Part shown: piece by piece, positions 7,143 through 16,103 of the stretch
Position numbering within the stretch: position 1 is the stretch's first letter
Layout of the letters: the number at the start of each line of letters is the position of its first letter
Origin: Halosimplex salinum
GTDB taxonomy: Archaea > Halobacteriota > Halobacteria > Halobacteriales > Haloarculaceae
Reading direction: 5' to 3'
Assembly (NCBI RefSeq): GCF_003730195.1
Contig: NZ_QWGG01000004.1
Span: 124,001-188,000, forward strand
DNA length: 64,000 nt
The notes under the pieces: model-generated
The model's database searches: none
What the model was told of the DNA's origin: nothing
Seen by the model: only the letters and a program-made list of their open reading frames with translations
Translations under genes and position numbers: made by a program

Positions 7143-8343
7143 AGAAAATGTTGGCCTGCTCGTACACCGAGATGCCGTCCATCGTGATCTCGTAGGGTTT
7201 GGTCTCCCGGGAGTGGTTGGCGTTGCGTATCTTCTGAATCTCGACGGCCAGCCTGGTCTCCTGGGTCTCCGAGCGGACGTAGCGCAGGAGGAGGACGGCG
7301 TCGGTGAGGTACTCGATGATGCCGTGGCGTGAGGAGTAGGGGTTGTCCTCGTTGGCCTCGCTGGTGAGGACGGTGGTGACGCCGGCCTGCTTGAGACTCT
7401 GGGTGAAGTCGAACACCTCGGTGCGCCGCCGGGAGACGTCGTCGTACATCATCTCCAGCAGGGAGACGGAGTCGAGGACGAACCGGTCGGCGCCGAAGTC
7501 CTCGATGAGTTCCGGGAGTTCGCCGCGGATGTTGTCGAGGCTGTTGGCCATCTCGACGGGGTCGAGGTCGATGACCGCGAGGTTGCCGTCCTCCTCGTGG
7601 CGGTCGAACTCCCAGCCGCGCTCGTTGGCGGTGGCCATGATGTCCTCGTAGGTCTGTTCGAGGGTGATGAAGACGCCGCGGTCGGTGTCCTCCTTCTCGA
7701 GGCCGTGCTGGAGGAACTGGAGGCCGAACGTCGTCTTCCCGGTCCCGGCGCCGCCGACGATGACGATGAGGTGGCGAAGCGGGATGCCGCCCTGAACCAT
7801 GTTGTCCAGCCCTTCGATACCGATGTCGAGGCGGGGGATGTCCGACTCGAAGTCGTCGTCCTCGAAGTCGGCGTCGCCGCCGCTTCCGCCCATCGCGTCG
7901 GAGAAGTCCTCGTCGAACAGGCCGCCGCCGTCGCCGTCCGGGTCCGTGTCGGCCCCGAACTGACCACCGCCGCCCGCGTCGCCGAAGGGGCTCTCCTCAC
8001 CGGTCCCGACGTCGCCGAACGCGCTCGCGCCGTCGTCGCCGCCGGTCGGACCGCTCCCGGCACTGCCGGACCCGCCGAACGACGGTTCCTCCGCGTCCGT
8101 CCCGCCGAACGACGTCTCGTCGCCGTCACCGCCGAACGACGGTTCCGCGGTGTCCGCACCGCCGAAGGAGTCGCCGTCCCCGTCGCCGCCGGCGAACGGG
8201 TCGTCGGTGTCGCCACCGGCGAACGGGTCGTCGTCTCCGCTCTCGTCGTCGAACGACTCGTCCGCTCCGGCGTCTGTCGGCTCCTCGGACTCGTCGTCGC
8301 GGAGCGCGTCCTCGAACCAGTCGTCGTCTGCGTCGTCGCTCAT
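7141..8343 (-). CDS. KaiC-like RecA-fold ATPase with disordered FGG-repeat N-terminus
   Basis: The 400-residue protein has a C-terminal KaiC/RAD55-type domain (about 168-400) starting DIPRLDIGIEGLDNMVQGGIP, with Walker A GGAGTGKT at 197-204, a Walker B-like RFVLDSVSLLEMM and a KIRNANHSRETKPYEI end. Residues 1-165 are acidic, Gly/Ser-rich and probably disordered, with repeated F-x-G-G units (PFAGG twice, SFGG four times, then AFGD, PFGD, QFGA). The ATPase domain resembles haloarchaeal KaiC-domain proteins of unknown role. MSDDADDDW at 8343 is a typical acidic start. Divergent from nadK. Its stop overlaps a palindromic repeat. Confidence 0.88.
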   Translation of the reverse strand: MSDDADDDWFEDALRDDESEEPTDAGADESFDDESGDDDPFAGGDTDDPFAGGDGDGDSFGGADTAEPSFGGDGDETSFGGTDAEEPSFGGSGSAGSGPTGGDDGASAFGDVGTGEESPFGDAGGGGQFGADTDPDGDGGGLFDEDFSDAMGGSGGDADFEDDDFESDIPRLDIGIEGLDNMVQGGIPLRHLIVIVGGAGTGKTTFGLQFLQHGLEKEDTDRGVFITLEQTYEDIMATANERGWEFDRHEEDGNLAVIDLDPVEMANSLDNIRGELPELIEDFGADRFVLDSVSLLEMMYDDVSRRRTEVFDFTQSLKQAGVTTVLTSEANEDNPYSSRHGIIEYLTDAVLLLRYVRSETQETRLAVEIQKIRNANHSRETKPYEITMDGISVYEQANIF

Positions 8344-8432
8344 GCGTTCAGCACCCGGTTTTCGGGGAAACCATGGCCGAAGATGAGTCTCCCTACGGAT
8401 TAATGTTGCCCGCCGACTATCGGAGCTGATTC

Positions 8433-8474
8433 GAGCAGTCGGATGCGAGCGGTCGGGTGCGAGCGGTCGGGCCA
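8433..8474. repeat. 14-bp tandem repeat, three units
   Basis: GAGCAGTCGGATGC, GAGCGGTCGGGTGC and GAGCGGTCGGGCCA follow each other without a gap. They lie in the divergent region between the KaiC-like gene and nadK, about 40 bases before the nadK TATA box. They could be regulator binding sites at 14-bp spacing or slippage products. Confidence 0.75.
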
Positions 8475-8513
8475 CTCGCGGAGCTGTCCGTCCGGCGGAC
8501 GGCGAAGGCGTCG

Positions 8514-8519
8514 TTTATT
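8514..8519 (+). promoter_or_regulatory. TATA box of nadK
   Basis: TTTATT is centred about 28 bases before ATG 8545, the spacing expected for leaderless haloarchaeal transcripts. It decides the start of nadK in favour of 8545 rather than upstream in-frame codons. Confidence 0.65.
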
Positions 8520-8544
8520 GGGGTGGACTGCGAACACGCCGACG

Positions 8545-9399
8545 ATGCGAGTCGGAATCGTCGGGCAGCGGGGTAACAGTCGCGCCGCGGCCATCGTCGC
8601 TGATCTCTACGAGCGCCTGGACGGGATGGGCGTCGCGGTCGCCGTCGACGAGGAGTCGGCCAACGACCCGGCCGCCTGGCCGAGCGACCACCCCGACCCG
8701 GACGAACTGGGCGTGCCCGTCGACGAGTTCGTCGACTGCGACCTCGTGGTGAGCATCGGGGGCGACGGCACCTTCCTCTTCGCCGCCCGAGCGGCCGGGT
8801 CGACCCCGATCATGGGGGTCAACCTCGGCGAGGTCGGCTTCCTCAACGCCGTCAGACCCGAGAACGCGGTCGACGCCGTCGCCGCGGAAGTCGAGGAGTA
8901 CCAGACCCGCGGCGCGGTACAGACGCGGGACATGCCGCGCGTGCAGGCGACCGGCGAGGGGTGGTCGCTCCCGCCGTCGCTCAACGAGGTGGTCGTGCAG
9001 GGGCCGCGGCGCGGCCACGGCGGCGGCGCCGCGGTCGAGGTGCGCGTCGACGGTTCGCTGTACACCAGCGGGCACGCCGACGGCGTCCTCGTCGCCACGC
9101 CGACCGGAAGCACCGCGTACAACCTCAGCGAGGGCGGGCCGCTCGTCCACCCGAGCGTGTCGACGCTCGTCCTCACGGAGATGTGCGGCGAGGAGTCGAT
9201 GCCGCCGCTGACCGTCGGCGTCGACAGCACCGTCACCGTCCGACTCGACGACGCCGACGGCGGGTTCGTCGTCAGCGACGGTCGCGCCCGACAGGAGCTG
9301 TCGGTCCCGGCACAGGTGACGATCGAACGCGCGGACCAACCGATCCGGATCGCCGGACCGCCGCTGGACTTCTTCGCCGCGCTCGGGAAGATAGAGTGA
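8545..9399 (+). CDS. nadK: NAD kinase
   Basis: The 284-residue protein carries the NAD kinase hallmarks: the GGDGT motif at 72-76 (SIGGDGTFLF) with catalytic D74, an NLGEVGFL segment, the SLNEVVV strand, and the conserved glycine-rich ATPTGSTAYNLSEGGPLVHP loop that closes over the substrate. It phosphorylates NAD to NADP using ATP or polyphosphate. The enzyme is cytoplasmic and supplies reductant for biosynthesis. Length is normal. ATG 8545 follows a TATA box at 8514. Divergent from the KaiC-like gene, with three 14-bp repeats in the shared region. Confidence 0.95.
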   Translation: MRVGIVGQRGNSRAAAIVADLYERLDGMGVAVAVDEESANDPAAWPSDHPDPDELGVPVDEFVDCDLVVSIGGDGTFLFAARAAGSTPIMGVNLGEVGFLNAVRPENAVDAVAAEVEEYQTRGAVQTRDMPRVQATGEGWSLPPSLNEVVVQGPRRGHGGGAAVEVRVDGSLYTSGHADGVLVATPTGSTAYNLSEGGPLVHPSVSTLVLTEMCGEESMPPLTVGVDSTVTVRLDDADGGFVVSDGRARQELSVPAQVTIERADQPIRIAGPPLDFFAALGKIE

Positions 9400-9475
9400 G
9401 CGGCGGTCGGAGCACGCGCTCCGACACCGCGTCGTGAACTGGTGACTTGGGAGAGAACGAGGAGCGAGCGGCCGG

Positions 9476-9763
9476 TCAGTTCTGCGCGGTCGTGTAGAGG
9501 ACGGGCGAGACGACCACGAGGATCAGGCCGATCATCTTGTACTGGAGGATGCTGCCGAGGAGGCTCAGCTCGCTGGGTTCGTACATGCTACCGGGGACGA
9601 GGAGAAAGAGCGCGCCGAAGGTGATGAGGTGGAGCGTCAGCAGTTTCCGGGACCGCTGGGTGGCCACGGCGAACAGTCCCAGGACGAACCCGACGATGAG
9701 CGCGTCGCCCATGTTCACCTTGAGCAGGAACCCGTCGATGACCTGCAGTGGGATCGCGAACAT
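9476..9763 (-). CDS. Small four-helix membrane protein
   Basis: The 95-residue product is mostly hydrophobic, with about three helices (residues 21-38, 42-58 and 68-92). A short N-terminal amphipathic stretch MFAIPLQVIDGFLLKV comes first. No conserved catalytic residues are seen. A GGTTAAAGTC box about 33 bases upstream supports ATG 9763. Looks like a conserved haloarchaeal membrane protein; function unknown. Confidence 0.7.
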   Translation of the reverse strand: MFAIPLQVIDGFLLKVNMGDALIVGFVLGLFAVATQRSRKLLTLHLITFGALFLLVPGSMYEPSELSLLGSILQYKMIGLILVVVSPVLYTTAQN

Positions 9764-9816
9764 TCTTGTCTGGAAACTGGCCGTGATACGGACTTTAACC
9801 TTCCGTTCCCGCGCTG

Positions 9817-10398
9817 CTACCGTCCGGTGTCGTACTTGTAGGTGGCCTCGTCGGGGTCGATCCCGAAGTCCTCGGGGCCCTCCTCGGGTTCCGTGTCCTC
9901 TTCGGCGGCGGCAGCGCTCTTGAACGACTCGCGGAGGCGGTCGGGCACCTGGAATCGCTCGGGGTCGACGCGCATCGGTACGGCCTCGGGCGCGACGCCC
10001 GCCCGCTTCTCCTCCAGTCGCTCCTGCAGGCGCTCGGGCAGTCCCGACGTCTCGATGCGCTCGAAGCCGAACTGCGAGAGGTACTCCGGCTGGTCGGTCA
10101 GCGAGTAGACGGTGTCGAACCCCTCGTCCCCGGCGGTCCTGACGAGTCGCTCGACGACGTGCGCGCCAACGCCCTGGTCGCGCCAGCCGTCGAGGACGCC
10201 GATGCTCGTGAGCTCACACACCTCTCCGTCGTCGGTCTTGTGGACCCGGTAGCGGCCGAACCCCGCGCGCTCGTTGGACGCCTCGTCGATCGCGATGACG
10301 TAGTCGCGCGAACGGAACGCTGTCTCGTCTAACCCCATCGCCTCGATGTGGTCCAGCAACCAGGCCTCGTCGCGGTTTTTCGCGTCCCGAACGTACAT
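9817..10398 (-). CDS. GNAT-family N-acetyltransferase
   Basis: The 193-residue protein has a GNAT fold in its first 135 residues: CELTSIGVLDGWRDQGVGAHVVERLV is strand beta-4 and the acetyl-CoA pyrophosphate loop (Q/R-x2-G-x-G/A type), and YLSQFGFERIETSGLPERL is the usual C-terminal part. The remaining 55 residues are an acidic tail (AAEEDTEPEEGPEDFG). The acceptor substrate is not known. A GTACTTTTCAC box about 28 bases upstream supports the start. Its promoter region faces that of the acyl-CoA synthetase gene. Confidence 0.88.
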   Translation of the reverse strand: MYVRDAKNRDEAWLLDHIEAMGLDETAFRSRDYVIAIDEASNERAGFGRYRVHKTDDGEVCELTSIGVLDGWRDQGVGAHVVERLVRTAGDEGFDTVYSLTDQPEYLSQFGFERIETSGLPERLQERLEEKRAGVAPEAVPMRVDPERFQVPDRLRESFKSAAAAEEDTEPEEGPEDFGIDPDEATYKYDTGR

Positions 10399-10552
10399 AT
10401 GCTACTCTCAGACGGCCACGTGAAAAGTACTTGCGGGCCGGTGCGCCCACGCCCCCTCGCGGAACCCGACGGGCCGACGGGGCCGGCATCCGACCCACAT
10501 CCGACACGATCGTTCGGGAAAGTAACTTATGACAGCTGAGCGAAGTTCGGGT

Positions 10553-12607
10553 ATGGCGTCCGATTCACTCGAGGACATCGACGAGGTGGTCCACCGGCCC
10601 GACCGCGAGTTCGTCGAGTCGACGAACGTCTGGGCGTTCATGCAGGCGTACGATATCGACGACTACGAGGAGCTGATCGACAGGACGACGCGCGCCGACC
10701 CGGACGAGCCGGCGTCGGGGGTCGACTGGTTCTGGGACACGATGACCGAGTACCTCGACGTGGAGTTCTTCGAGCCGTACGACCGGGTACGAGACGACAG
10801 TGAAGGCCCGCAGTTCACCGACTGGTACCCCGGGGGAACGACGAACGTCGCGCACAACGTGCTCGACCGCCACGCCGCGAGCGACGTCGAGACGCGCAAC
10901 AAGGTCGCCTGCATCTGGGAGGGAGAACCCGTCGACGAGAACGGCGAGGCGACGGAGGTCCGCGAGGTCACCTTCCACGAGCTCCACCGGCAGACCGACG
11001 AAGTCGCGAACTACCTCGACTCGAAGGGTGTCGGCGTCGGCGACACGGTCGGGCTGTACATGCCGATGGTCCCCGAGGTCGTCTCGATCCTCTACGGCTG
11101 TTTCAAGGTGGGCGCAATCGCCGTCCCCATCTTCTCGGGGTTCGGCGTCGACGCGACCGCGACGCGGATCGACGACGCGGAGTGCTCGGTGCTGTTCACC
11201 GGCGACGGCTTCTATCGCCGGGGGAGCGAGGTCCGCCTGAAGACTACCGCCGACGATGCCATCGAGGAGGCCGGCTACGTCGAGGAGGTCGTCGTCTACG
11301 ACCGGCTCGGAACGCGGGGCGACGCGGACGGCGACGCCGAGGCGAGCGACCACGACATCCCGTGGACCGAGGGCCGGGACCGCTGGTGGGACGAGGCCGT
11401 CGCGACGCGGGACGACGAGTTCGAGACGCGCGAACTCGACGCCGACCGGGAGTCGATGCTCCTCTACTCGTCTGGCACCACCGGGGAACCGAAGGGCATC
11501 GTCCACACCCACGCCGGCGTGAACGTCCAGTGCGCCAAGGAACTGTACTTCGGGTTCGACCTGCAGCCCGCAGACCGCTTTTTCTGGGTCTCCGACATCG
11601 GCTGGATGATGGGCCCGTGGACCCTGATCGGCAACCACCACTTCGGCAACACCGTCTTCATGTACGAGGGGGCGCCGGACTACCCGGACCCGGACCGCTA
11701 CTGGGAGATGATCGACCGGCACGGGATCACGCAGTTCGGTATCTCCCCCACCGCGATCCGCGCGCTCCGCAAACACGGTGACGAGTGGGTCGAGGACCAC
11801 GACCTGTCGACGCTCCGCCTGCTCGGTTCGACCGGCGAACCGTGGGACCCCGAGTCGTGGCTGTGGTTCTACGAGACGGTCGGTGGCGGCGACGCCCCGA
11901 TAATCAACATCTCCGGCGGCACCGAGATCTGCGGCTGTTTCCTGATGCCGATGCCGATACAGGACCTCAAGCCCTGCACGCTCGGGGGACCGGGGCTCGG
12001 GATGGACGTCGACATCGTCGACGAGACAGGCGAGAGCATCGCCGACACGCACGAGCGCGGGTACCTCGTCGCTCGCGACTCCTGTCCCTCGATGACGAAG
12101 TCGCTGTGGTCAGGCGACGAGCGCTACCTCCGGGAGTACTGGTCGAGGTGGGAGGACCGCTGGAACCACGGCGACTGGGCCCAGAAGGACGAGGACGGGT
12201 TCTGGTTCCTCCACGGCCGGGCCGACGACGCGCTGAACGTCGCCGGTCGGAAGGTCGGCCCCGCGGAAGTCGAGGGCGCCGCCATCGAACACGACGGCGT
12301 CAACCAGGCCGCGGCCGTCGGCGTCCCGGACGACACCACGGGGACGGCGGTCGTCCTCTACGTCGTCGTCGAGGACGATTTCGAGGAGGGCGACGACCTG
12401 CGCGAGGAGATCCGACAGCTCGTCGGCGAGGAACTGGGCAAGCCGTTCCGCCCCCGCGAGGTGCTGTTCGTCGACGAGTTCCCCAAGACCCAGAGCGGGA
12501 AGATCATCCGCCGGGCCGTCCAGGGCACCTACACCGGCGAGGATCTGGGCGACATGTCCAGCATCGAGAACCCCGACGCGCTCGACGAGATCGACGCCGC
12601 GCGGTGA
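10553..12607 (+). CDS. AMP-forming acyl-CoA synthetase (acetyl/propionyl-CoA type)
   Basis: The 684-residue enzyme belongs to the ANL superfamily. The adenylate loop SSGTTGEPKGIVHTHAG lies near residue 306, the ISGGTEICG motif and the GYLVARDSCPSM turn follow, and the acyl-adenylate lysine is K650 in KTQSGKIIRR. It activates a short-chain carboxylate to the acyl-CoA through an acyl-AMP; acetate and propionate are likely substrates from its resemblance to Acs. ATG 10553 is preferred because a GTAACTTATG box covers the earlier ATG at 10529. The SDR gene downstream (3-hydroxybutyrate dehydrogenase-like) is separated by 85 bases and has its own TATA box. Confidence 0.9.
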   Translation: MASDSLEDIDEVVHRPDREFVESTNVWAFMQAYDIDDYEELIDRTTRADPDEPASGVDWFWDTMTEYLDVEFFEPYDRVRDDSEGPQFTDWYPGGTTNVAHNVLDRHAASDVETRNKVACIWEGEPVDENGEATEVREVTFHELHRQTDEVANYLDSKGVGVGDTVGLYMPMVPEVVSILYGCFKVGAIAVPIFSGFGVDATATRIDDAECSVLFTGDGFYRRGSEVRLKTTADDAIEEAGYVEEVVVYDRLGTRGDADGDAEASDHDIPWTEGRDRWWDEAVATRDDEFETRELDADRESMLLYSSGTTGEPKGIVHTHAGVNVQCAKELYFGFDLQPADRFFWVSDIGWMMGPWTLIGNHHFGNTVFMYEGAPDYPDPDRYWEMIDRHGITQFGISPTAIRALRKHGDEWVEDHDLSTLRLLGSTGEPWDPESWLWFYETVGGGDAPIINISGGTEICGCFLMPMPIQDLKPCTLGGPGLGMDVDIVDETGESIADTHERGYLVARDSCPSMTKSLWSGDERYLREYWSRWEDRWNHGDWAQKDEDGFWFLHGRADDALNVAGRKVGPAEVEGAAIEHDGVNQAAAVGVPDDTTGTAVVLYVVVEDDFEEGDDLREEIRQLVGEELGKPFRPREVLFVDEFPKTQSGKIIRRAVQGTYTGEDLGDMSSIENPDALDEIDAAR

Positions 12608-12692
12608 GCACCGACGCGCTCGGACGCTGGGGGCGTCCGGGGTGAACATGTCAACCCGCCCCTTTTCCGGGCTCGGAGTCGTCTCTCGTAGC

Positions 12693-13562
12693 ATGCCATC
12701 AAGTACCACACACGACCGGCTCGCTGTCGAGCCGATCACCGACGACGACCTGCTGTTCGTCGACGACGACCGCTTCGCGCCGGGGAACGTCGCCGTCGTC
12801 ACCGGTGCGGCCTCGGGCATCGGGCAGGCGACCGCGCTCGCGCTGGCCGCGAACGGGCTCTCCGTCGCAGCGACCGACGTGGACGAGGAGGGCCTGCGCG
12901 AGACGGTGGCCGAAGCCGACCGCCTCGGCGTCGACGGCAGCGTCGAGACGGTCGTCGCCGACCTCACCGCCGACGAGGACGTCGAGCGCATCGTCGAGCG
13001 GGCCGCCGACTTCGGGACGGTCCGCTACCTGGCCAACGTCGCGGGGCTCCAGCACATCGACGCCGTCGAGGACTTCCCGATGGACCGGTACGACCTGATG
13101 CACGACGTGATGCTCCGGGCGCCGCTGTACCTCTCGAAACTCGTCGTCGGTCGGGTCCGCCGGACCGACGACGGCGTCGGCGTCGTCGGGAACATGGCCT
13201 CGGTCCACGGCCACTACGTCACCGCCGACAAGGTGGGGTACAACGTCTCGAAGTTCGGCCTCCGGGGACTCACACAGTCTATCGCCGCCGAAGGCGGGAA
13301 CGGGCTCCGGGCGTTCTCCGTCTCGACCGGATACGTCAAGACCCCGCTCGTGACCGACCAGATACCCGACACCGCCGACCAGCGCGGTATCAGCGTCGAC
13401 GAGGTCATCGACGACGTGATGCTCGGTCAGTCGCGCGTGAAGGAGATGATGGACCCCGTCGACGTGGCGAACCTCTTCGTCTTCGGGTTCTCAGAGCACG
13501 GCGACCACCTCAACGGCGGCGATCTGCTGTTCGACGGCGGGATGACGCTCACCTACGAGTAG
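12693..13562 (+). CDS. Short-chain dehydrogenase, 3-hydroxybutyrate dehydrogenase-like
   Basis: The 289-residue protein is a classical SDR with the cofactor loop TGAASGIG at 37-44, ANVAG, catalytic serine in GNMASVHG and YNVSK holding the Tyr and Lys. The substrate-loop segment SVSTGYVKTPLVTDQIPDTADQRGIS and the DVMLGQSRVKEMMDPVDVANL region resemble D-3-hydroxybutyrate dehydrogenases, which convert 3-hydroxybutyrate to acetoacetate with NAD. An N-terminal extension of about 30 residues precedes the Rossmann fold. ATG 12693 follows a CCTTTTCCG box by about 28 bases. Position next to an acyl-CoA synthetase is consistent with C4 acid metabolism, but the exact substrate is inferred. Confidence 0.85.
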   Translation: MPSSTTHDRLAVEPITDDDLLFVDDDRFAPGNVAVVTGAASGIGQATALALAANGLSVAATDVDEEGLRETVAEADRLGVDGSVETVVADLTADEDVERIVERAADFGTVRYLANVAGLQHIDAVEDFPMDRYDLMHDVMLRAPLYLSKLVVGRVRRTDDGVGVVGNMASVHGHYVTADKVGYNVSKFGLRGLTQSIAAEGGNGLRAFSVSTGYVKTPLVTDQIPDTADQRGISVDEVIDDVMLGQSRVKEMMDPVDVANLFVFGFSEHGDHLNGGDLLFDGGMTLTYE

Positions 13563-13591
13563 CGACGGAACGGACGACGGCGGCGCACGAC

Positions 13592-14767
13592 TCAGTCCCG
13601 GTCGAGGACCGCGTTGCAGTTCGGACAGTTCGCGTGGCCGGCGTCGGCCGCGTACGTCTCCCCGCAGATCGGACAGAACTCGTTTTTCGTGGCGTTCGAG
13701 CGACTGGCCTCGGCGGTCACGTCGTCGGCGTCCTCCGGCGGCGTGTACACCCGGGTCTGGCCGGCCGGCTCGACCGAGCCGTCCGCCGAGGCGGGCGCCC
13801 CCTCACCGTCGGTCGCGGCCGGTCCGCCCGCGTCGGTGTCGGGGTCGGGGTCGGTGGCCGCCGAATCCGGCGTGTCCTCCGTCGACTCGGCGGCCTCGCT
13901 CTCGTCGCCGGAGGCAGTGCCCATCGCGAGGCGGTCCCGCGTCCCCGGCTGGACGACCTGCGGGTAGCGCTGGCCGGCGCGGATCGCCGACCGCGGCACG
14001 TCCGGCCGGCGGATCCTGACGAGCAGGCTGGCGAACAGCTGGACCCAGACGTAGGCGACTGCGAGCACGCCGGGGACGGCGACGGCTGCCAGCGGGAGCA
14101 CCGGGGCGGAGACGCCAGCCCGACTGACGGTGCCGAACGCAATCTCGGAGACGCCGTAGCGCGCGGCGGCCCCCTCCACGAGCGCCGCCTGGTTGGCGAG
14201 CGCCGCCGTGCGGCTGACCGCCGCGGTCGTCGCGACGACCGCCGAGACGAACAGCAGGAACTTGAGCAGGCGCGGCGTCGAGAAGGAGTACACCCGGTAG
14301 CCGTACGCGACGGTACGGACGAGCAGGAGGGTGTTGGCCACGCCGACCGCGGCGAGGACGTACCACGTCGCGGCGCCGCGGACCGCGGCGACGGCGACGC
14401 CGACGGCGAGGAGGGCGAGCGGCGGGACGAGCGCGACCAGCGGGCGGTCGAAGCGGTAACACTGCTCGACGTTGCCGCGGAGGTTCGTGAGGTTCCCGAC
14501 GACGTAGCGGACCGCAGCGAGCGACGGGACGAGGATCCAGAGCACCGCGAACGCGGCCGTGAGGGCCGTCGCCTCCGAGGACCAGGGGTCGACGGAGTAC
14601 GAGCCGACGGCGAGGTCCGCGATCTGCGAGACCGCGGCGCCGGTGCCGGCGAGCCAGATGAGGTAGCCGGCGGCGCCCAAAACCAGGCCGGCGAAGAGCC
14701 ACCGCTCCTCGTCCAGGAGGAGGCGGGCGGACCTGCCGAGTTCGCGTCTGGTGTCTCTGGTATCCAT
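13592..14767 (-). CDS. Polytopic membrane protein with C-terminal zinc ribbon
   Basis: The 391-residue protein has roughly eight membrane helices in residues 20-265, then an acidic linker (ESEAAESTEDTPDSAATD) and a C-terminal zinc ribbon CPICGETYAADAGHANCPNCN with two C-x2-C pairs. Zinc ribbons of this kind usually mediate protein contacts. It follows the FHA/zinc-ribbon gene with 24 bases between them, so the two are probably cotranscribed and form the end of the vWA-kinase-phosphatase cassette. No family name recognised. It could be the membrane anchor of that signalling system; this is inference from position. Confidence 0.8.
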   Translation of the reverse strand: MDTRDTRRELGRSARLLLDEERWLFAGLVLGAAGYLIWLAGTGAAVSQIADLAVGSYSVDPWSSEATALTAAFAVLWILVPSLAAVRYVVGNLTNLRGNVEQCYRFDRPLVALVPPLALLAVGVAVAAVRGAATWYVLAAVGVANTLLLVRTVAYGYRVYSFSTPRLLKFLLFVSAVVATTAAVSRTAALANQAALVEGAAARYGVSEIAFGTVSRAGVSAPVLPLAAVAVPGVLAVAYVWVQLFASLLVRIRRPDVPRSAIRAGQRYPQVVQPGTRDRLAMGTASGDESEAAESTEDTPDSAATDPDPDTDAGGPAATDGEGAPASADGSVEPAGQTRVYTPPEDADDVTAEASRSNATKNEFCPICGETYAADAGHANCPNCNAVLDRD

Positions 14768-14791
14768 GCTGGCCTGTCCGACCGGGGGGCG

Positions 14792-15985
14792 TCAGGGGGC
14801 CTCGACGCGGATGCTCGCGACGCCGGAGAGTTCGATCCGGTCGCCGGGCGAGACGGGGACGCGCTCGCCCTCGTCGAGTGAGTCGCCGTTCACGACGGTC
14901 GGGTTCTGCCCCAGCGCGACGAGGTGGAACTGCCCGCCCTCGCGGACGAACCGCACGTGCTCGCGGTGGATGCGAACCGCGTCGTCCTCGTCACCGCCGG
15001 TGTTCATCACGATACTTCGGATCGTTCGACCGACCGTATCCCCGTCCCACACTTGAACCTCGCGGTTGCGCACCACCAGCACCAGCGATTCCGGCGCCGC
15101 GTCCGTCGCTCCGGCCGACTCCTCGGACGCCGTACCCGTCGTTTCGGACGACTGGACGGAACGGTCGCCCGTGGATCCGCCGGCTCCGGCGGCCTCGCTA
15201 CCGCCCATGTCGGCGCTGCTCCCGTCCGCCGCGTCGTCCCCGTCGCTGGCGCCCTGTCGGTGGGCCGCCAGGTCCTCGCCACAGCTCGCACAGAAGTTGT
15301 CCTCGGGCTCCACGTCGGCGTCGCAGGCGGGGCACTCCGTCAGCGGCCCCGGTTCGAGCGCGGAGACGTCCTCCCCGCAACTCACGCAGAAGTTGTCCTC
15401 GGCGGCGACCGACTCGCCGCAGTTCGGACAGAACAGGTCGGCGTCGTCGGATCCGTCCGCCGCGTCTTCCCCCGCTTCGTCGTCTGTCGCAGCTTCGCCG
15501 CTCGCGTCCGACGACTCTTCTTCGGCCTCGTTCTCGGCTCCGGTCGCCGGTTCGCGTTCGGCCGCTCCGCCAGATTCGGCAGACTCTGCCGATTCTGCGC
15601 TCGCTTCGACCGAGTTCCCGGCGGTAGCGCCGGTCGCGCTCTCGTCGGTCACGCTCTCGTCGGTCGCGTTCTCACTGGTCGCGCTTTCGCCGGTCGCGTC
15701 CGCCTCCGCGTCCGGGATCGGGTCGTCCGCCCCTTCGAGCACGTCGTCGACTCGCTCCTCGGGATCGACTTCGGGTTCGCTCCCGCCGGTGACGGCCGCT
15801 TCGACGTCGTCCCCGGCGTCGTCGTCCCCCCGTGATTCGCCTCCTGTACCCGCTACTGCGTCCGCAGCGGCCTCGTGTTGCCACTCTCCGCAGTCTGAAT
15901 TCGTACACCAGCCCCCTGCCGCGGTCGGGTCGAACTCCTCCCCACAGAGGGGACATTCGACCGACTCGCCTGTGCTGTGCGACAT
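14792..15985 (-). CDS. Zinc-ribbon and FHA-domain signalling protein
   Basis: The 397-residue protein has three zinc ribbons: residues about 11-34 (CPLCGEEFD...CTNSDCGEW), about 185-207 (CPNCGESVAAEDNFCVSCGE) and about 216-238 (CPACDADVEPEDNFCASCGE). A long acidic Ser/Thr/Ala-rich linker separates the first two. The last 100 residues form an FHA domain (GDTVGRTIRSIV, HREHVRF, NPTVVNGDSL), a phosphothreonine reader. Next to a Ser/Thr kinase and PP2C phosphatase it is a good candidate for a phosphorylation-dependent scaffold; the linker may contain the phosphosites. An ACTGTTTTGG box about 33 bases upstream suggests a separate promoter. Confidence 0.88.
   Translation of the reverse strand: MSHSTGESVECPLCGEEFDPTAAGGWCTNSDCGEWQHEAAADAVAGTGGESRGDDDAGDDVEAAVTGGSEPEVDPEERVDDVLEGADDPIPDAEADATGESATSENATDESVTDESATGATAGNSVEASAESAESAESGGAAEREPATGAENEAEEESSDASGEAATDDEAGEDAADGSDDADLFCPNCGESVAAEDNFCVSCGEDVSALEPGPLTECPACDADVEPEDNFCASCGEDLAAHRQGASDGDDAADGSSADMGGSEAAGAGGSTGDRSVQSSETTGTASEESAGATDAAPESLVLVVRNREVQVWDGDTVGRTIRSIVMNTGGDEDDAVRIHREHVRFVREGGQFHLVALGQNPTVVNGDSLDEGERVPVSPGDRIELSGVASIRVEAP
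15631..15698. repeat. 15-bp in-frame tandem repeat inside FHA gene
   Basis: Four units of CGGTCGCGCTCTCGT-type sequence (15631-15690) and a partial fifth lie within the linker of the FHA/zinc-ribbon protein. On the coding strand they give repeated [A/V]-T-x-E-[S/N] pentapeptides (ATGES, ATSEN, ATDES, VTDES). The unit length is a multiple of three, so copy-number change would keep the frame. Confidence 0.75.
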
Positions 15986-16103
15986 AGTCTGTCGGCATAT
16001 ACAGGCGTGCCGCCAAAACAGTTGCCCCCGCTCCGTCCGGCGACGCGCGGCCGACCGTCGTGTGACGAACCGAGAGACCGCGGGCGATTCCGACGTCGGT
16101 CCG

